DNA from: Symsagittifera roscoffensis
Taxonomy: Eukaryota > Xenacoelomorpha > Acoela > Convolutidae
Direction: 5' to 3'
DNA length: 64,000 bases
Assembly: GCF_963678635.1 (NCBI RefSeq)
Contig: NC_087063.1
Span: 10,448,386 to 10,512,385 of the forward strand
Shown here one piece after another: positions 43,801-58,800 of this stretch. The translations under genes were made by a program, and so were the position numbers. The notes under the pieces are model-generated. The model was not told the DNA's origin and made no database searches. It saw only the letters and a list, made by a program, of their open reading frames with translations. Position 1 is the stretch's first letter, and the number at the start of each line of letters is the position of its first letter.

Positions 43801-46800
43801 TGATCCAGTTTTCTCAATTTGGGTTAATTTATTCAACAAACGCCGACCACTAATTGTTCTGAAAATCAAGGAGCTTTCCAGGCGTTGTGTTTTTTCTTTA
43901 GAATTCGAGCATTAATTTCTGTAAAGCTCTTGCGTTCTTTACTCCTTTCCAATTGTCTTAGGTATGTTCATGGGGTAGCACTAGAAGATCATTTTGCTTT
44001 CTGCTAGTCCTAAACAGGTGCTTTTACCTTCAATGCTCATCGATGATTTATTAAATTAAAAACCCATATTCAATTAGCGATTGCACTTGATGGAATCTCC
44101 ATTCTAACCATAATTGTATTTGATCTAGACTAATCTTACTGAACTGAAGACGTTTGGGTCTCCGCCTGCAGACGTGACCAATGTGACTGCGGCTGTCATG
44201 GTCCTCTACTTCGGGGGTGCAAAAGGTCAAGTGCCCAAGGACAGGTCATGGAGGGCCGCAAAGGTCATGATGGCAAAGGTAAACAATCATTGTTAAAAAC
44301 CCACAGGTCAAGGTCATTTGAGTACTTGAATAGACGTAGATACGATACTGAAATATGTTTGAGACAAATCAAAGCTTTGCGAATCATTAATGTTTTCTGC
44401 TAATCAATTACATAAGAAAAAACTTTTCCATAGAGAACATTTGCTTTCATAAAAATAAAAATGCGGATTTTCCCTCTACTTTTCCCCCTTATAAGTCACG
44501 ATCCGGAAATAGCTGGGAACTTGGATTTTTGCAATTGGCAGGGTTTTCATAAAAATATCAGCATTTTAAAAATTTCATAAAAGAAATCGTTTTTTGTGCG
44601 CATCAATACAGCGCAACATAAGTGCTTTGAAAAAAAAATATTTTAACACAGGAAACGAACAAAACTTAAAAAGACATCAAAAGTAAAACCGCAAAAAGAT
44701 AAGTTTGAGCCTAAACAAAATTTAAAGACTTTTCCTTGAAAAAATTTAAAAAACATCTCGAGCTAAATAAGAGCTAAACTAAACTTGCACGCCCTAAATT
44801 TTTGATCTGCAATTGATCATAATGGATTATTTTTGTCTCGGAAAACCAACGCAGTCGATTAATATCCATGATACTCAGATGCGAGTAACCTTCGTTTTAA
44901 CAAAGGAAATGAACAGAAATTAAAAAGAAATCAAAAGTCAAACCGTTAAAAAAAATTAAACTTGAGTCTGAACTAAGTGTTTATATCAGGTGGATGACTT
45001 CCTGTCCAATCTGAAGAACTACGACAAGAATAGCATCCATGACTCGGCCATGAAGGCCATGCAGCCATACCTCAAGGACAAGGCATTCACCAGGGCCAAC
45101 ATAGAGAAGAAGAGTCTGGCTGCGGGCGGGCTGTGCGACTGGGTCATCAATATATGCAGGGTATTATGTTACGTCTATAAACACACTTTTCAGAATTTCG
45201 TGACCCGGGTCAATGCGGGTCAACCAATTTGCTTCTAAGCATTAGAGTTCGACGCATTTTGTACAGTGCTGATTTAAATTAACCGGACAAAACGAGCTAA
45301 ACTTGAAATTTAAAACGCGTTTTTCTCAAATTGGGTTGAGTGTAGGTGAAAACTTTTGAAGACAAAACTTGCTTAAAATTTTAGCAGAATTAGTATAGTG
45401 TAATTTGTTTTAAGAAATTGGGCCCAAAATTTTACCCCAAAAATGGGACATTTTGGTTTTTCTTAGTTAATCAGAAATTACGCCAAAAACACCCAGTCGA
45501 TCACAGCCATAACTATATCAAAGTGAGCCCCTTACGTAGCCCAACAAAGTTTAAGGAGAGTATACTCTCCAAAAAACATTGCAAACCGTTTAAAATTTAA
45601 ACTAACTTTTTTGTCTATCAAACAAAAATAAATTAACTTATCTACAATGTTTTGGAGAATATACCCTTCTTAAAGTTTGTTGGGCTAGATAAGGGGCTCA
45701 ATTTGATATAACTATGTCTGTGATCATTTGGGTATTTTTAGCGTAGTTTTTGATCTACGAAGAAAAGCCAAAATGACCCATTTTTGGGGTAAAGTTTTGG
45801 GCCCGAATTTCGCAAAACAAATTACATCATTTTTATTTTGCTAAAAATTTCAGCAAATTTCGTCTTCATAAGTTTTCACTTAAACTCAACCCAATTTGAG
45901 GAGAACGTATTTTCAGTTTCAAGCTAAACGCGTTTTGTCCGGTTAATTTAAATCGGCACTGTATGTTCGTGTAGAACATGTTGCCTTAGTGTTGTTTATC
46001 ACCTTTATGATTGTTGTTCACAATTATCCATTATCATTGATTACAATCTTTTATAATTGTTTTTGCTTAAAGGTCATAATTGTTCCCACTCTTTTGCCGT
46101 TGCTTAATTTTATGGTTACTTTTCATTGCATTTTATAACATTTCCAAGTTCATTGCCCTTTTTTCATAGCGACTTAAGTTTTTTAGCAACCAAAAAATTC
46201 CATGAAGACATTTATAGGGGTTATTTTAAGTTTTTTGTAGTTTTTGAGGGAAGTCTTTACAAACGCTTACGCTCAAATGTTTTTTTTGGATCTTTCCGTT
46301 AATGGCCTCTCCCCTTCCCCAGCCTATAGCCCACTTCCCCATTTTGTCAATTTTTAACCGACTTCCACCCTATCGTTGTGCTTTTATTCATAAGTGGATA
46401 GAAGCAAAAATATCTCCATATTTTGTTCGTGTTGAGATAAGCGCTGCGTAAAACTACGAGCTATTTTTAAAAGATATACATGCTCTTTTTTTGAATCGAC
46501 CAAAGTGATTTTACGGATTTGACATTTTCTGTGCAAGTTTAATTGTTTTCATCCGCGGGAGGGCGAAGGGTATTATGGGAAAGATTTATTTGGTCTTCAA
46601 TCCAACTTTCAATCCAATTTATCTACTGTAAGGAAGGAAATAACACTCTCCGATTAAGAAAGTATCTGTGGCGGAAAGGCAGTGAGTGACTTTTATTTTT
46701 TTTTGAAATAGAAATTGATTTATAGTTTTTCCAGTGGAACGAAAAAATTGCCTAATGAATCAATTTTCTCAAATTTGGTTTTTTTTATGGAAAAAGAAAA

Positions 46801-49800
46801 AAATACTACTCTTGGGATTTAAAACTTTTCGGACTTAAAAAGCTCTAATAAAAACTGTTTTTCAAAAATTTAAAGACGAGTTTTATTCACAAGCAAGATG
46901 ATTGTCTTTTTTGTTTTCCTGAGTTTATTTTTGTTTTTTCAACTATATAGCAGATCTAACATATCAGCATTGTCCATCCATAGCTATATTCTAACTAGTT
47001 GCAGAAAAAAACTTGAAACAATGAAAAATTCAATAGATTTTGTGGGCTGATAATGACGTTGATACCGGCAATGTCGCCACCAGCGAAAAGAAACAACATG
47101 ATAGTTGACGAGGGCAGTGATTGTTGCGAGCAATAGAAAATTTTAATACAAACAGCTTAATTGTTTTAAATTATATCTGTATTAATATATTTTTTTATTC
47201 ATGGGGTACAATTTAGACGGGGACTGCTCCAAACATTTAAACATCGAAATGATCTTCGTTTTGAACGTGCAACCACCTAAAGCTATCATTCAAATATTTT
47301 TCAAAAAATTGAAGACGAGTTTTATTCATAAGCAAAAAGATTATCATTTTTGTTTTCTTGAGTTTGTTTACGTTTTTTACCTTTATAGTAGATCTAACAT
47401 ATTAATCCAGCATAACCATCCATGGCTATATTCTAACTAATTGCGGAAACACTATGGAAAGCTTGAAAACAATGAAAATTTTGGTAGATTTTGTGGGCTT
47501 ATAGAGACGTTAATAACGGCAATGTCGCCACCAGCAAAAAGAAACAACATGATAAATGACGAGGGCAGTGATTTATGAGAGCAAGAGAAAATTTTAATAC
47601 AAACAGCTTAATTGTCCTAAAACCTATCTGTCTTTCGAATTTTTTCTTGTTATTTATGGTGAACAATTTAGAGGGGGACTGCTCAAAACCTTTAAACATT
47701 CAAGGATCTTGTTTTTGAACATGCAATCACTAAGAGACATCATTCAATTTTTTTTCAAAAGTTGAAGACGAGTTTCATTCACAAGCACCAAAAAGTGGTA
47801 TTCTGTGTTCTTGAGTTTGTTGACGTTTTTTCAATACTTAGTGGATCTAACATATCAATCCAGCATTTTCTACCGATGGCTAAATTCTGGCTTGTAGCGG
47901 AAAAACTACGGGAAGCTTAAAAACAATGAAAATTTCGATATATTTTGTGGGCTTATAGAGACAATAAAAACGACAACTTTTCCACCGGCAAAAAGAAACA
48001 TCAAAATAGTTGACGAGGGCAGTAATTGATGCGAGCAAGAGAAAGTCTCAATACAAACAGCTTAATTGTTCTAAAACACATCTGTCTTTTGAAGTTTTCT
48101 TGTTAATTACGGTGAACAATTTGAAGGGGACCGCTCAAAAGCTCCAAACATTCAAGGAATCTTGTTTTTGAACGTGCAATCACTAAAAGCCATCATGACC
48201 GACTTAAACTTTTTGTCGACGATTTTGATGATCTAACGATAGCTGTTTGCCTTTGTGAAAACATGATCGGAGAAAAAACCCATCAGATAATTACAACCTT
48301 AAAGCATTTGACAAAACAATTGTCAAAAATCAGATAAAAAGTGCGTTTTAGGTGGAAATTGCTTTGTAAGGTCCAATGTGAAGCATTGCCAGAGGATAGT
48401 CTGCAAAATTAATTTGGAAAAGTGAGTCATCACTCTTGTTAAGGGAATATTGTATACTTGTAAAAGTTTGCGTTGTATACAACCTTTCAAACAGCAGGTT
48501 TTGAAGTGTTACTTATTGATAGAGACGAAATAATTAAAAGCTGAAACGTTAACTTGCGTTGAGTTCGATGTTGATAGATAACCTCAATCCAATAGGTCCC
48601 ATGACCAAGTCTTACGATATCACACTCTTTTAAAACGCTATGATTTTGACATAATGAGTTTTGAAGTGTACTCGCGAAACGGCTTATAGGTCTTCATGAA
48701 TCGGTCCTGTTATTGCAACATCTTATGCCATGGTGTGAAAAATTAAAAAGTCATTTAGTGATCATTATTCATTATTAGCGGAGCTTTATATTGAAAGCAC
48801 AAAATAGTTTTAAAAATCAAGATCAAATTTACGTAGAAGTTCATTTATTGATCCTCATTCAATATAAGCGGAGGTCTATTTTCAATCAAAAAAATTGTTT
48901 CCGAAATCTGGAAAATTTTTACCAACAAAAATGTTTGGCCACTAAAAACCTCGAATCTTTTTAAATTTTTTGTGCGTCTTTTTTATCAATTTTTTTTCAT
49001 TTTGGTCGATTTGGGATAGAAACTCAAATTGACTGAAAAACAAAATCTGCGTTAAGTTCAATTGATTGGTTTTTGTCTTTAAAAGCACTTCTCTCAACAA
49101 AATCCAAGCCAAATGGATTAGAGATGGTTTCGATCGCAAAATTCAATTCCAATATGTTGCTAAATGCATTTTTCAGTGCTTCAATCAAATGCATGGAAGA
49201 TTTTTAGGAAGTAACATAAAACTCGACGTGGAATAAATTGAATTTTTTTTGCTAGTTTTGTTAAAACATTGGTTTCCTCAACTCAAAATAAATTTGCCAC
49301 CATCAACTTTTTCCCTTACTTCGAAAAATCTTTTGCACCAATTGACGAATGGGAGTATAATAAGTCAATATATAGTTTAGAGAGCAAAAGTTCTGTTGAT
49401 CATGATGGATTAAATAATAAATTGATAAAAACTGCTGCACCAGTCAACCGACAACCCTTATCGCACACTTCTAACAGTCGTTTCTGTGTATGTAATTTTC
49501 CCAATCAGTTTAAATTTGCTAATGTAGTTACCTTGTGGAAATCAGATGATAAGTTTGACCCTAATAACTATACGCCGATCAATCTATTGCCAACATTGAG
49601 CAAAGTTTTTGAAAAAATTGTATGAAAAAGATGATTCGGTTCGTTGAAAACAAAATTTTCTGTCAATCCTAAAATTTGGTTCCAGAAAAATAAATCATGT
49701 TCTTATGCAATTTTGTCGATAATAAATGACCAAATGACTGAAAACGTCGCCAAATTAGTGAAAATATTATGAAATTAGATATTTTTTGTTTTTCAAAAAA

Positions 49801-52800
49801 GCTTCCGACCTGGCTGATTACAACATTTTGTTAACAAAACTGGAACAATATGGTTTCCGTGGTATTATTTCGAAGTTTCTTTTTTAGAGATGGTCCTTTT
49901 TAGAAAGTTGGCCTTTTCTTATAACACAGATAAGCGTGTGTCTTCTATGAAAAATTTCAACTGCGGAGTTCCGCAGGGGTCAGTATTGAGACCATTGCTT
50001 TTCATAATAAATTAACGAACTTCTTGATCAATTGTTTACACGCAAGCTACTCCTTTTGCTGACGATACATCTACTGTAGCAACTACAAAACAAGTTGCAG
50101 GGCATTCAGATATCCGGTTCGTTATAAAATCCGCAGGTGACTGTTGGAAAGCTAATGAAACATTTTTCAAACTTGCATATGCTTCTATATGTGTTTTGCA
50201 AGTCCGGTCCGCCAATGGAGCTTGACTTTGCATCGCAAAAAGTTCAGGAAGACGAGGATTTAAAATATCTCGCGGCTTCCATTAATAAAAAAAATGACTT
50301 TTGTTAACCATAGTGATCATGTATGTAGAAATTGGCACAGCTCAAAGGTGAACACTATTTTGCGAGACATTTGTTTTCTAAGTCTCTTATTTTCAAAAAA
50401 ATTTGCGCTTTATCAGTTATAAACTCTGGATTTCTGATTGCCTGGGCTTTGTCTGAAACGTCTCTTAGCAAAGTTCAATTAATGCAGTAACAAATTTTAG
50501 AACAATTTTTTTTTCAAACGAAAGTTTGATTAATCAAAATGGTATTTTCTTGACTACAACTTTGATACTGTTTTCGAATTCTTTCACGAACGAATTTTCA
50601 CGGTGGTGGTTATACAATATCTTGGAATATCTGTTTGTAAATTACTTGACTTGGATTCTCTCGCAAAGAAGTGAGAAACTCGATCAAACAATAAAAGTAT
50701 TAGGAATCTGCCAGTAGTATGCAGTGAATCTAGAAAAAAAACTGTAGGTTTTTAACTCATTAAAGCGTACAAGTTTTCGGCAATGAATGATAAGTCTTTG
50801 GAAATTGCAAGTTGTTAAATGCGATCTTTACTTGAAACGCTGGAAAGAGAATTTGCCTGATAAATCTTTGGAAATTGCAAGTAGTTCAATGCGATCTTTA
50901 CTTGAAACGCTGGAAAGAGAATTTTTTAACAGATAACGAAACCTTGACGCAAATGTTTTTTTTCAATCTTGCACGTTTTGCTTGGAGTTTTTCCCCTCTA
51001 TACTACTATCAGTTTCAGTTTCCTATGGATTACATCAAGAGCCAATGCGCTCGTCGTATAATGACTTTGCGTAACATTCATTGTAAAGATTTGAAATTCA
51101 ATTGCTTGAATTGATGTATATTGATATTTTGCCATACAAAATAAACTACATTAGAGTTGATAAAATTTTTTAGTTAAAAAAACGAGAGCCAAAAAAGTTT
51201 TCCTGGCGCAATTACATATTAAAATTGAGGGGGAGAGCGCTGCGTAAAAGGCTAAACCTTAAACAAAATCTTCAAGAAAGCACCCGAATGGGCGCTCGGA
51301 AAACGTTTCGTAACTTTTCACTTGAGGCGTGCATCATCTTGGAATTTTGGCAAAGTATGTTTCAACAGTGCGGAAAAAAATGACATGAAACTTCAACATA
51401 AAAAAGAATAACAAATTTTTTTGTATTTTTTAATAAGAGCATTCTTTTCTAAATTCTACTTAGAAAAATTCAATTTTTTTTCATGAGCTTAATTGGCTTT
51501 TTACTTCCCCTCCCACCTGCAAGTTTTTACATGTAAATTTGTTGATTACATTGTCCGATTGCTATAAAAATTTGCATACCGACTAATAAGGCCATGACAA
51601 ACATATTTGGTCTGCATACTCAACCTCGTAAAACCACTCGTTACACTAATATATTGAAGGTCGTGTGAGGTGGGAGGGGGTCGGAAAAAGAACCGCTTAA
51701 TTATTTCATTTCACTGTTTTGTGTTTGTTTTTCAAGAATGGTTTTTAAGACTTGCTTATGCCAATTGTCATTGAGTAAATTTGAGGTTTTTTCAGGAGGA
51801 AGCAGACGTGTCAAAATTTGGTTATTGAGCATGATGAAACTTATTTTTATTTTTCAACAAAGAGTTTTCCCGCGGTTTGACATAGGATTGCTTTTATGTT
51901 CTTTCAAAACCTCAGGAAAAATAGCCTTTTCAATTTTTTCTTAGGTTTGTTCAAATTACCCGCCTTGATAACAAATTTTTTGATTGATGTGTTCGCATGC
52001 AACGTAATGCGTTACATCGTTAGATTTTAATACATAGCTGTATGGCTCATAAGTTGAAAAAGACTGCTTGCATCAGGGAAAAACCCTAAATGTTTCAACT
52101 GTCCTTTTACATGCAGAAATGGGTTTTATGAAAAATCTTTATCACTGTTTCAATTTATTTTTGAGTCGGCGAACTTAGTTCACTCTCACATATGTCGTGA
52201 TGCTTGTTTCTGTTTTATTTTTCAGGGGAAGTCTTAAATAGGTCTCAATTTTGATTTTTCGCGATTTTTGTCCAAATAGGGTCTAAGTTTTTTTCTTCCA
52301 AATAGGGTCTAAATTTTTGTCCGAAAAGATTCTTTATAGTTTTCTGGGAGCGCTCGGAAACTAAATTTGGTCGACCTAAAAAAGGTCGCCAAATTTTTCA
52401 AACGTTTTTCAAAATCCGCCTCCCCCTGCCACTCGAGAAAATCCTAGGTCCGCCCTGAAAATAAACATTTGGAATTTATTGTTCAGCGTTCTGGTATTAC
52501 GTAATTAAGTGCCTAATATTTGTTGTTCATGCGATTGTAATGTTCGTATGGCCAATACGATGAGAAATTAATATTGTGATCTGTAACTAAAGGATTGAAA
52601 GTTCGAGGATTGAAACTTATAGCTGTATGGCTTATAAGTTGAAAAAGACTGCTTGCATCAGGGAAAAACCCTAAATGTTTCAACTGTCCTTTTACATGCA
52701 GAAATGGGTTTGATGAAAAATCTTTATAACTGTTTCAATTTATTTACGAGTCGACAAACTTAGTTCACTCTCACATATGTCGTGATGCTTGTTTCTGTTT

Positions 52801-55800
52801 TTATTTTTGTCCAAATAGGGTCTGAGTTTTTTTTTCCAAATAGGGTCTAAATTTTTGTCCGAAAAGATTCTTTATAGTTTTCTGGGAGCTCTTGGAAACT
52901 AAATTTGGTCGACCTAAAAAAGGTCGCCAAATTTTTCAAACGTTTTTCAAAATCCGCCTCCCCCCTGCCACTCGAGAAAATCCTAGGTCCGCCCTGAAAA
53001 TAAACATTTGGAATTTATTGTTCAGCTTTCTGGTATTACGTAATTAAGTGTCTAATATTTGTTGTTCATGCGATTGTAATGTTCGTATGGCCAATACGAT
53101 GATAAATTAATATTGTGATCTGTAACTAAAGGATTGAAAGTTCGAGGACAAGCAGAAATAGTCTTTTCTTTCTCCGATAGTCGAAAGACTTGGGCGGATT
53201 TAGGGGGGGGGGGGGGGGGGGTGGCAGTTTTTCTCACAAACTTAAGTGTTCCTCCTTTGTTTTTTTTTTTCATGACATCCATTTTCGACCAACCAACCTT
53301 AAAAATTTTTTTAAAGCGCCTTTGGCGGCGCCATTATATTTTAACTATGAAGGAGAGCGCGCGCAACAAATCAATTTTTCGGCAACATTTTCAAAAAAAA
53401 GTGCGCTAAAACGCATTTTTGACCTCATTTTCTAAAGTTGCGGCGCTACATTTTTGTCAAAATAGATTCTTAAAAAAATCATAGATCCGCCCCTGCTTAG
53501 TAAAAAGTTTTAGAAAACCTAGTATAACAGTTTGATATGATTATTTTGGTGTTTCAGTACAACGAGGTGTACCGAGACGTGAAGCCGAAGCGAGATGCTC
53601 TGGTGGCCGCAAACAAGGAGTTGGCAGCCGCACGGGAGAAGCTAAACACCCTCACAGGCCTGATCAAGGTCAGTTGAAAGTAGTTTCAGTCGAACTTTGA
53701 AACGCTCAAGTTTAAGTCGAGTTTTGAAACGTTCAAGTTTTAGTCGAGTTTTGAAGCGCTCAAGTTTTAGTCAGACAGTCAGACCTTAGGATAATTGGAT
53801 CAGGCATGAACTAAAAAATCACAGCAATTGAGACGGAAAATAAGAGGAAAAAGTAGAGGAACTTGTTTTGTTCTGTGTGTTGTAGGCGCTGGACAAGAAC
53901 TTGGCGGATCTGGGGAAGCAGTACGAGGCTGTGAGTAGTGAAAAGCAGAGATGTCAGAAGGAGGCAGACCTCACTGCACACACTGTCCAGCTGGCCAACA
54001 GACTCATCTCTGGACTCGAGAGCGAAAGTGTCCGCTGGAAGGTTTGTTAGTTAACACTAATCAAATGCCACAGAAATAAGATCTATTTACCAACTTATAG
54101 ACCAAAATAGTCAAGCAAACGCGTTTTCAGGTAGTTTTCTGTTAAAACGCTTGCTTGTTCAATAAGTAAATTCCGACAACAAGTGTAACTTAATCTTACA
54201 AAGTGAAATCCAAGAGTGATGATAGAGGTCAACCAAAGGTGACAGACAGCACCAAAGGCCCGGACTGTCAAGAACGAATTAGCACCACAAATGAAAGCTG
54301 ATTGATGGCTAGAACTAGAGAACCCCCATGAACTGAGTTAGCGTCATATGACATTCCCCCTTCGATAAATGAAAAACTTTAAATGAATGAAATAACTGAT
54401 AGATGTAGATTGAAAAATATACAACACAGTGGCCATCATCACTGATTGTTAGATTTTTAAATAATGAACAAGTTTTTTATTTACGGGTTTTGAACAACTA
54501 AAAAACCACTCAACCAGTGATAAGGTTTTGAGTTTTTGACCGCACGCTGGTCAGCCCTCTCCCTGGGCTCACGGCATTATTAAAGTTTTTCACTTTTGCT
54601 TATTTTTCTCCGCTGTATCTTCTTTATTGGATATGTTCTCTATCATTAACCCACCCATCTTGGTAACCGAAGTTCGTTTGCGTCCACTGCGTCGCGACGC
54701 CGTCTCATCCTGGCTGTCTTCTCGGCTGCTATATGAAACTTATCGAGTTTGTCGTGCTTTTCGTTTCTTATCCGCGGGTGCCGATTTCTGAGGATGCCAG
54801 AATCGTATCATTGTCACTCCCAGTGTCGAGTGGCGGTTTTCCCATTTTTGCTGATTGTTCCTCTCCGCCTCGTTTTTCGTTCAGATCATCGCCCTGTTGT
54901 CCGTTTGGATCCCTTGTTCCTCCGTTCCTGTGCCTGCCCCTCTGGTGTTGTTGCGATTCGTTTGCCCGTTTTGCCGAGATAATTGGCAGGTTGTCGCTTT
55001 CATCAGTTTTTGAGCCACTGTTTGGAACGAATCGTCGCTCCGATCGTTTTCGTTGTTTGGGTTCGACTTCGGCTTTCTTTTTATTTCGTTGTCTTAATTC
55101 CTGCGGTGTCGGCGCTGCTGAATAGTTCCTCATGGTCTTCTTAGATTGTGGTTTCGTTGCCACACCCAATTTCCTAAGCCACAACCCCGTTGTTCAGCGT
55201 AAGCGTATAGGCACTTTTTGATTTCATTTTTCAATGAATTGATTTATACCTTTTTAGGTTCCGATTTCCGGTCCGCTGATAGAGTGAGCCGGACGGCCCT
55301 GGTTGCTCAGTTTGTGCCTTTGGCTTCAAGATCGCCGTTTCATCGTCTCGATCGAGGATTTGCCTGTCGGTGAGCCTACGCGGGTGGCTTTTATGTTTTG
55401 GATCGTATGTGAGATCCGACCTCACGCCCCAGTTGGTTTCTGCGGGATGTGGCATATCTGTCACGCTCGGCTCAGCTTCATCTAAACAACTAATCTTCGT
55501 TTTAGTCACTCGAGCCCATTTTAGATTTTGAAAGGATTGTTTTTTCGTTCGATTTCTTAGCACAGTACTCGCTGCCTTGATGCGCCTCGAATGTCGAGAT
55601 TTTCAATGTAGCAATCTTTAAAAAGCTGAGGGCACCATGGGCCCTTTCGACTATTTTCTCCAAGGGTTCTGAATGGTTTTTTTTCCTGCGAGAATGTTAA
55701 ATCAATATTTTTAGGCTAGCGATGGTACGCTCTACACATCCGTTTGCGCGGCGATCATTTACTGGCGATTATTTGATCTCGATGCCCTCCCCGTTGCAGA

Positions 55801-58800
55801 AGGCTTGTAATTAGTTCGACATAAAACTCGTTCCCTCATCCACGTGGATTTTCCTCGGTACTCTGTGATATGCTATTAGGCATTTTTTTAAAAGAAATTT
55901 CAGGATTTTATCTGATCAGTTGTTTCCACAGATCATCGTGGACGGCCAACGTGAGAAACGATCTACCGCAACTAGTACCTACTTCTTAGATTCGTTCAAG
56001 TAGTTAATGTGACCCCAAAAATCAAGTTGAACCGATTCGTTTGGTTCTTTTGGCTCAGTTATTTTCCCGAACTGGTTTTTACTTAAAGCGGTTTTAGATT
56101 CATGCCGGCGGCTGTTTATTCGGCACAATCTTCTGCTATCGAGGCAATCGAATGGTAATTATTAGGATACCAGACTTCCTTGACGGCATCAAAAATATTC
56201 GTTTTCCCGCGGTGGAATGCGTGTATCCAGTTGTTACTTGCGCTACTAAGGTTCATAGGGACAACAAGTTTTTCATTCATCCAAAGAACATTTTCGTTTA
56301 GTTTAAAATCGTTTACAAATTGGGAGTAAAACCGATTCATAGCAAACACTTTTTCGTGGAATTTTCGATCTTTTGTTTTAATTAAGTCTCTGATTGCAAT
56401 GAGTTGTGGGTCGAAAGCGTTTTGCGATTCAATAAATCATAATTTGATTAATTCGGTAAGGGAAGTGATTTTGCTCACAATTTTACATCCCTCTGGAACA
56501 ATTGATAAACAAAGATTATTGAGCTCCACTGGTGGATTCATTTCGCCTTTGAATGCCGAAGGTAATGATAATGTAGTAATACTTTTCATCGATCTAGTTT
56601 CTTTAAAAAACGCCTCTATGTTTGAAAGTGTTGGTAATTCTTCTACTTCATCACCACTACTAATTAAGCTCGGTTTTTTTTAATCTCTCCTTTTTTCTAA
56701 GCTCCATTTTTATTTGAATGTTTGAATCCAACTTTTCCGAGTGACTATTTTTGACTGAGTAATAGCACCGACTAAATTCTCGTTCGTATTGCGTAACCGT
56801 CGGTTTATGCATATTTCTTGCTTCTGATTGGCATTTCCGCTCGCATGACTTGACTCCTTCTACTGGCATGTTGCGCGACGAAATTTTACATGTTTCATTT
56901 CTATTAATAGATGACTGGCTATTAATAGCAACATTAGGTCACTTGGATGTATTATTACGTAATTTAGGTCCCCTGGATGCGCCATTCTTGAAAAAACCGA
57001 GAGCGGTACGTATCGATAGAATCTTTGCGACAGTGAACATGTTATCGTATCTACCAATCGGCGTTGCTTCATTGCTCGGGTGTCGCGATAGGTAATCCGC
57101 CAACCCAATTTCCGCCCCGGCTTATGTACTTATCGAAAATCGAAGGGAAATAATCGGTCCAACCACCGCGTTAGGTGACTAAACATGGTCTTGTTTTTCT
57201 TCTTATTGCCGTTTGAGAGTGAAACTAACTCTTTGTGGTCCGAAATTTCCTGCACACTATATAGTTTCGAACATATAGCCAACATCTCTAATTTATTCGT
57301 GGAATACTTTTTTTCCGCGTCGTTTAGGTGCCTTGAGGCAAATGAAATCGGTCTGCAGCCTTCCGGTTTTAACTGCTCGAGTCCGGCGCCTAAAGCCTTA
57401 TGGTCAAGGTCGCACACAATTCCTAAATCCTTATGATCATTAAACTGGCGTTTTTTAACAATGTTTGCAACTTGTTTCTTTAAATTTACGAATGCTTATT
57501 GACACTCCGTCGTCCAGTATTGACATTAGTCGTTGTTTTTGCTTAATAGGGGGCGTAATGGTGCGGAATATTCGGCCAAAGCCGGCAAGTACTTATGAAG
57601 ACTGTGTATCGACCCGTATAAACTGTTTCAATTGTGATAAGGTACAAGGCAGTCTGAACGTTTTGATGGGTTCTGTCTTCCGCACCAAGAGTGTTACTCT
57701 CGTTAGTGTTTTTTTTTGTGTCCCAGCCATTGACATTCCCTATGTGCGAATTTAGATTTCATGAGTTTTAGGGACATATTTTTTTAATCCAATTTCTTCT
57801 GAATTTACTCGACGATCGCAATGTGGTCACTTTCGGTTCCCTTGGTAACCACCAGAATGTCATTTATAAACGCATGCGCCTGCGGGAATTCGAAGAGGAT
57901 GCAATCCATTACGCGCTGAAATTCGACCGGCATCGTGGTTAGCCCATAAAATCTTGCTTTACATATTAGTCGACCGACCTCCAAAGAGGGAAAAATTGCA
58001 TTGTACACTTGTTTCTGCGCTTAAAGGAAATTGACTGTATGCGTACGTCAATTCCATTGTCAAAAAATTATATCCCCCGGTTTCTTCTCACTGAATGTTT
58101 GCCCCATGGTGTGCATGAATTCTTCAATATTCGGCATTTGATAATCTTTTTTGTGCACCTGCTTAATTAGTTCCCTCGACTCGAGCGTTTTTTGATCCGT
58201 CCTTTTTCACTGTTATTACAATTGGCGATACAAAATATTTGTCTGAACATTCTTCCAACTTTTCTATGTGACCTTGTTTGATTCGTTTGTCAATTTCGTT
58301 ATCCACTTTTTGTTGAGCGTTATTGCGACTCGCCGACCCTTCTGTTGTACTGAGGTCAATTTTTCGAAAAATTCCTCCTGCACTTTATAATTTCCTTTTT
58401 TCCTACCCTACGAAAAAAGATTTGGAAACTGCTTACTAAAGTAGTCCTGCCTTGAAACCAGTTCCACGTCTTGTCCCAATTCCCCCTTCGGCTCCTCATC
58501 AATAGACATGATCTGATCCCCTGGTGTATTTTGGACCAACTGCAGGCCCAACTGTGACCTCACATATCTTCCGATGATAGCTGGCCGATTCCCTCCTTTG
58601 ACTATTATCTTCACATCCACCTTCCATCCATTCGACTCCACGACTCCAGAATTACCGTCCTGGTTCCGATCAGCTTCAGAGGATTATTTCTGTAATCCCG
58701 AAATGCATTATCTTCCGCCTAGAGTGCGTCCAACTTCAGTTTTGATGCTTAGAGGGTTCGCCTCAATTCTCCGATGGTGAAGATAAATATTGGAGACCAA

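Noticed and set aside
45418-45600. 60-residue plus-strand ORF
   Set aside because: Lies within one arm of the Tc1-like foldback element and has no protein features.
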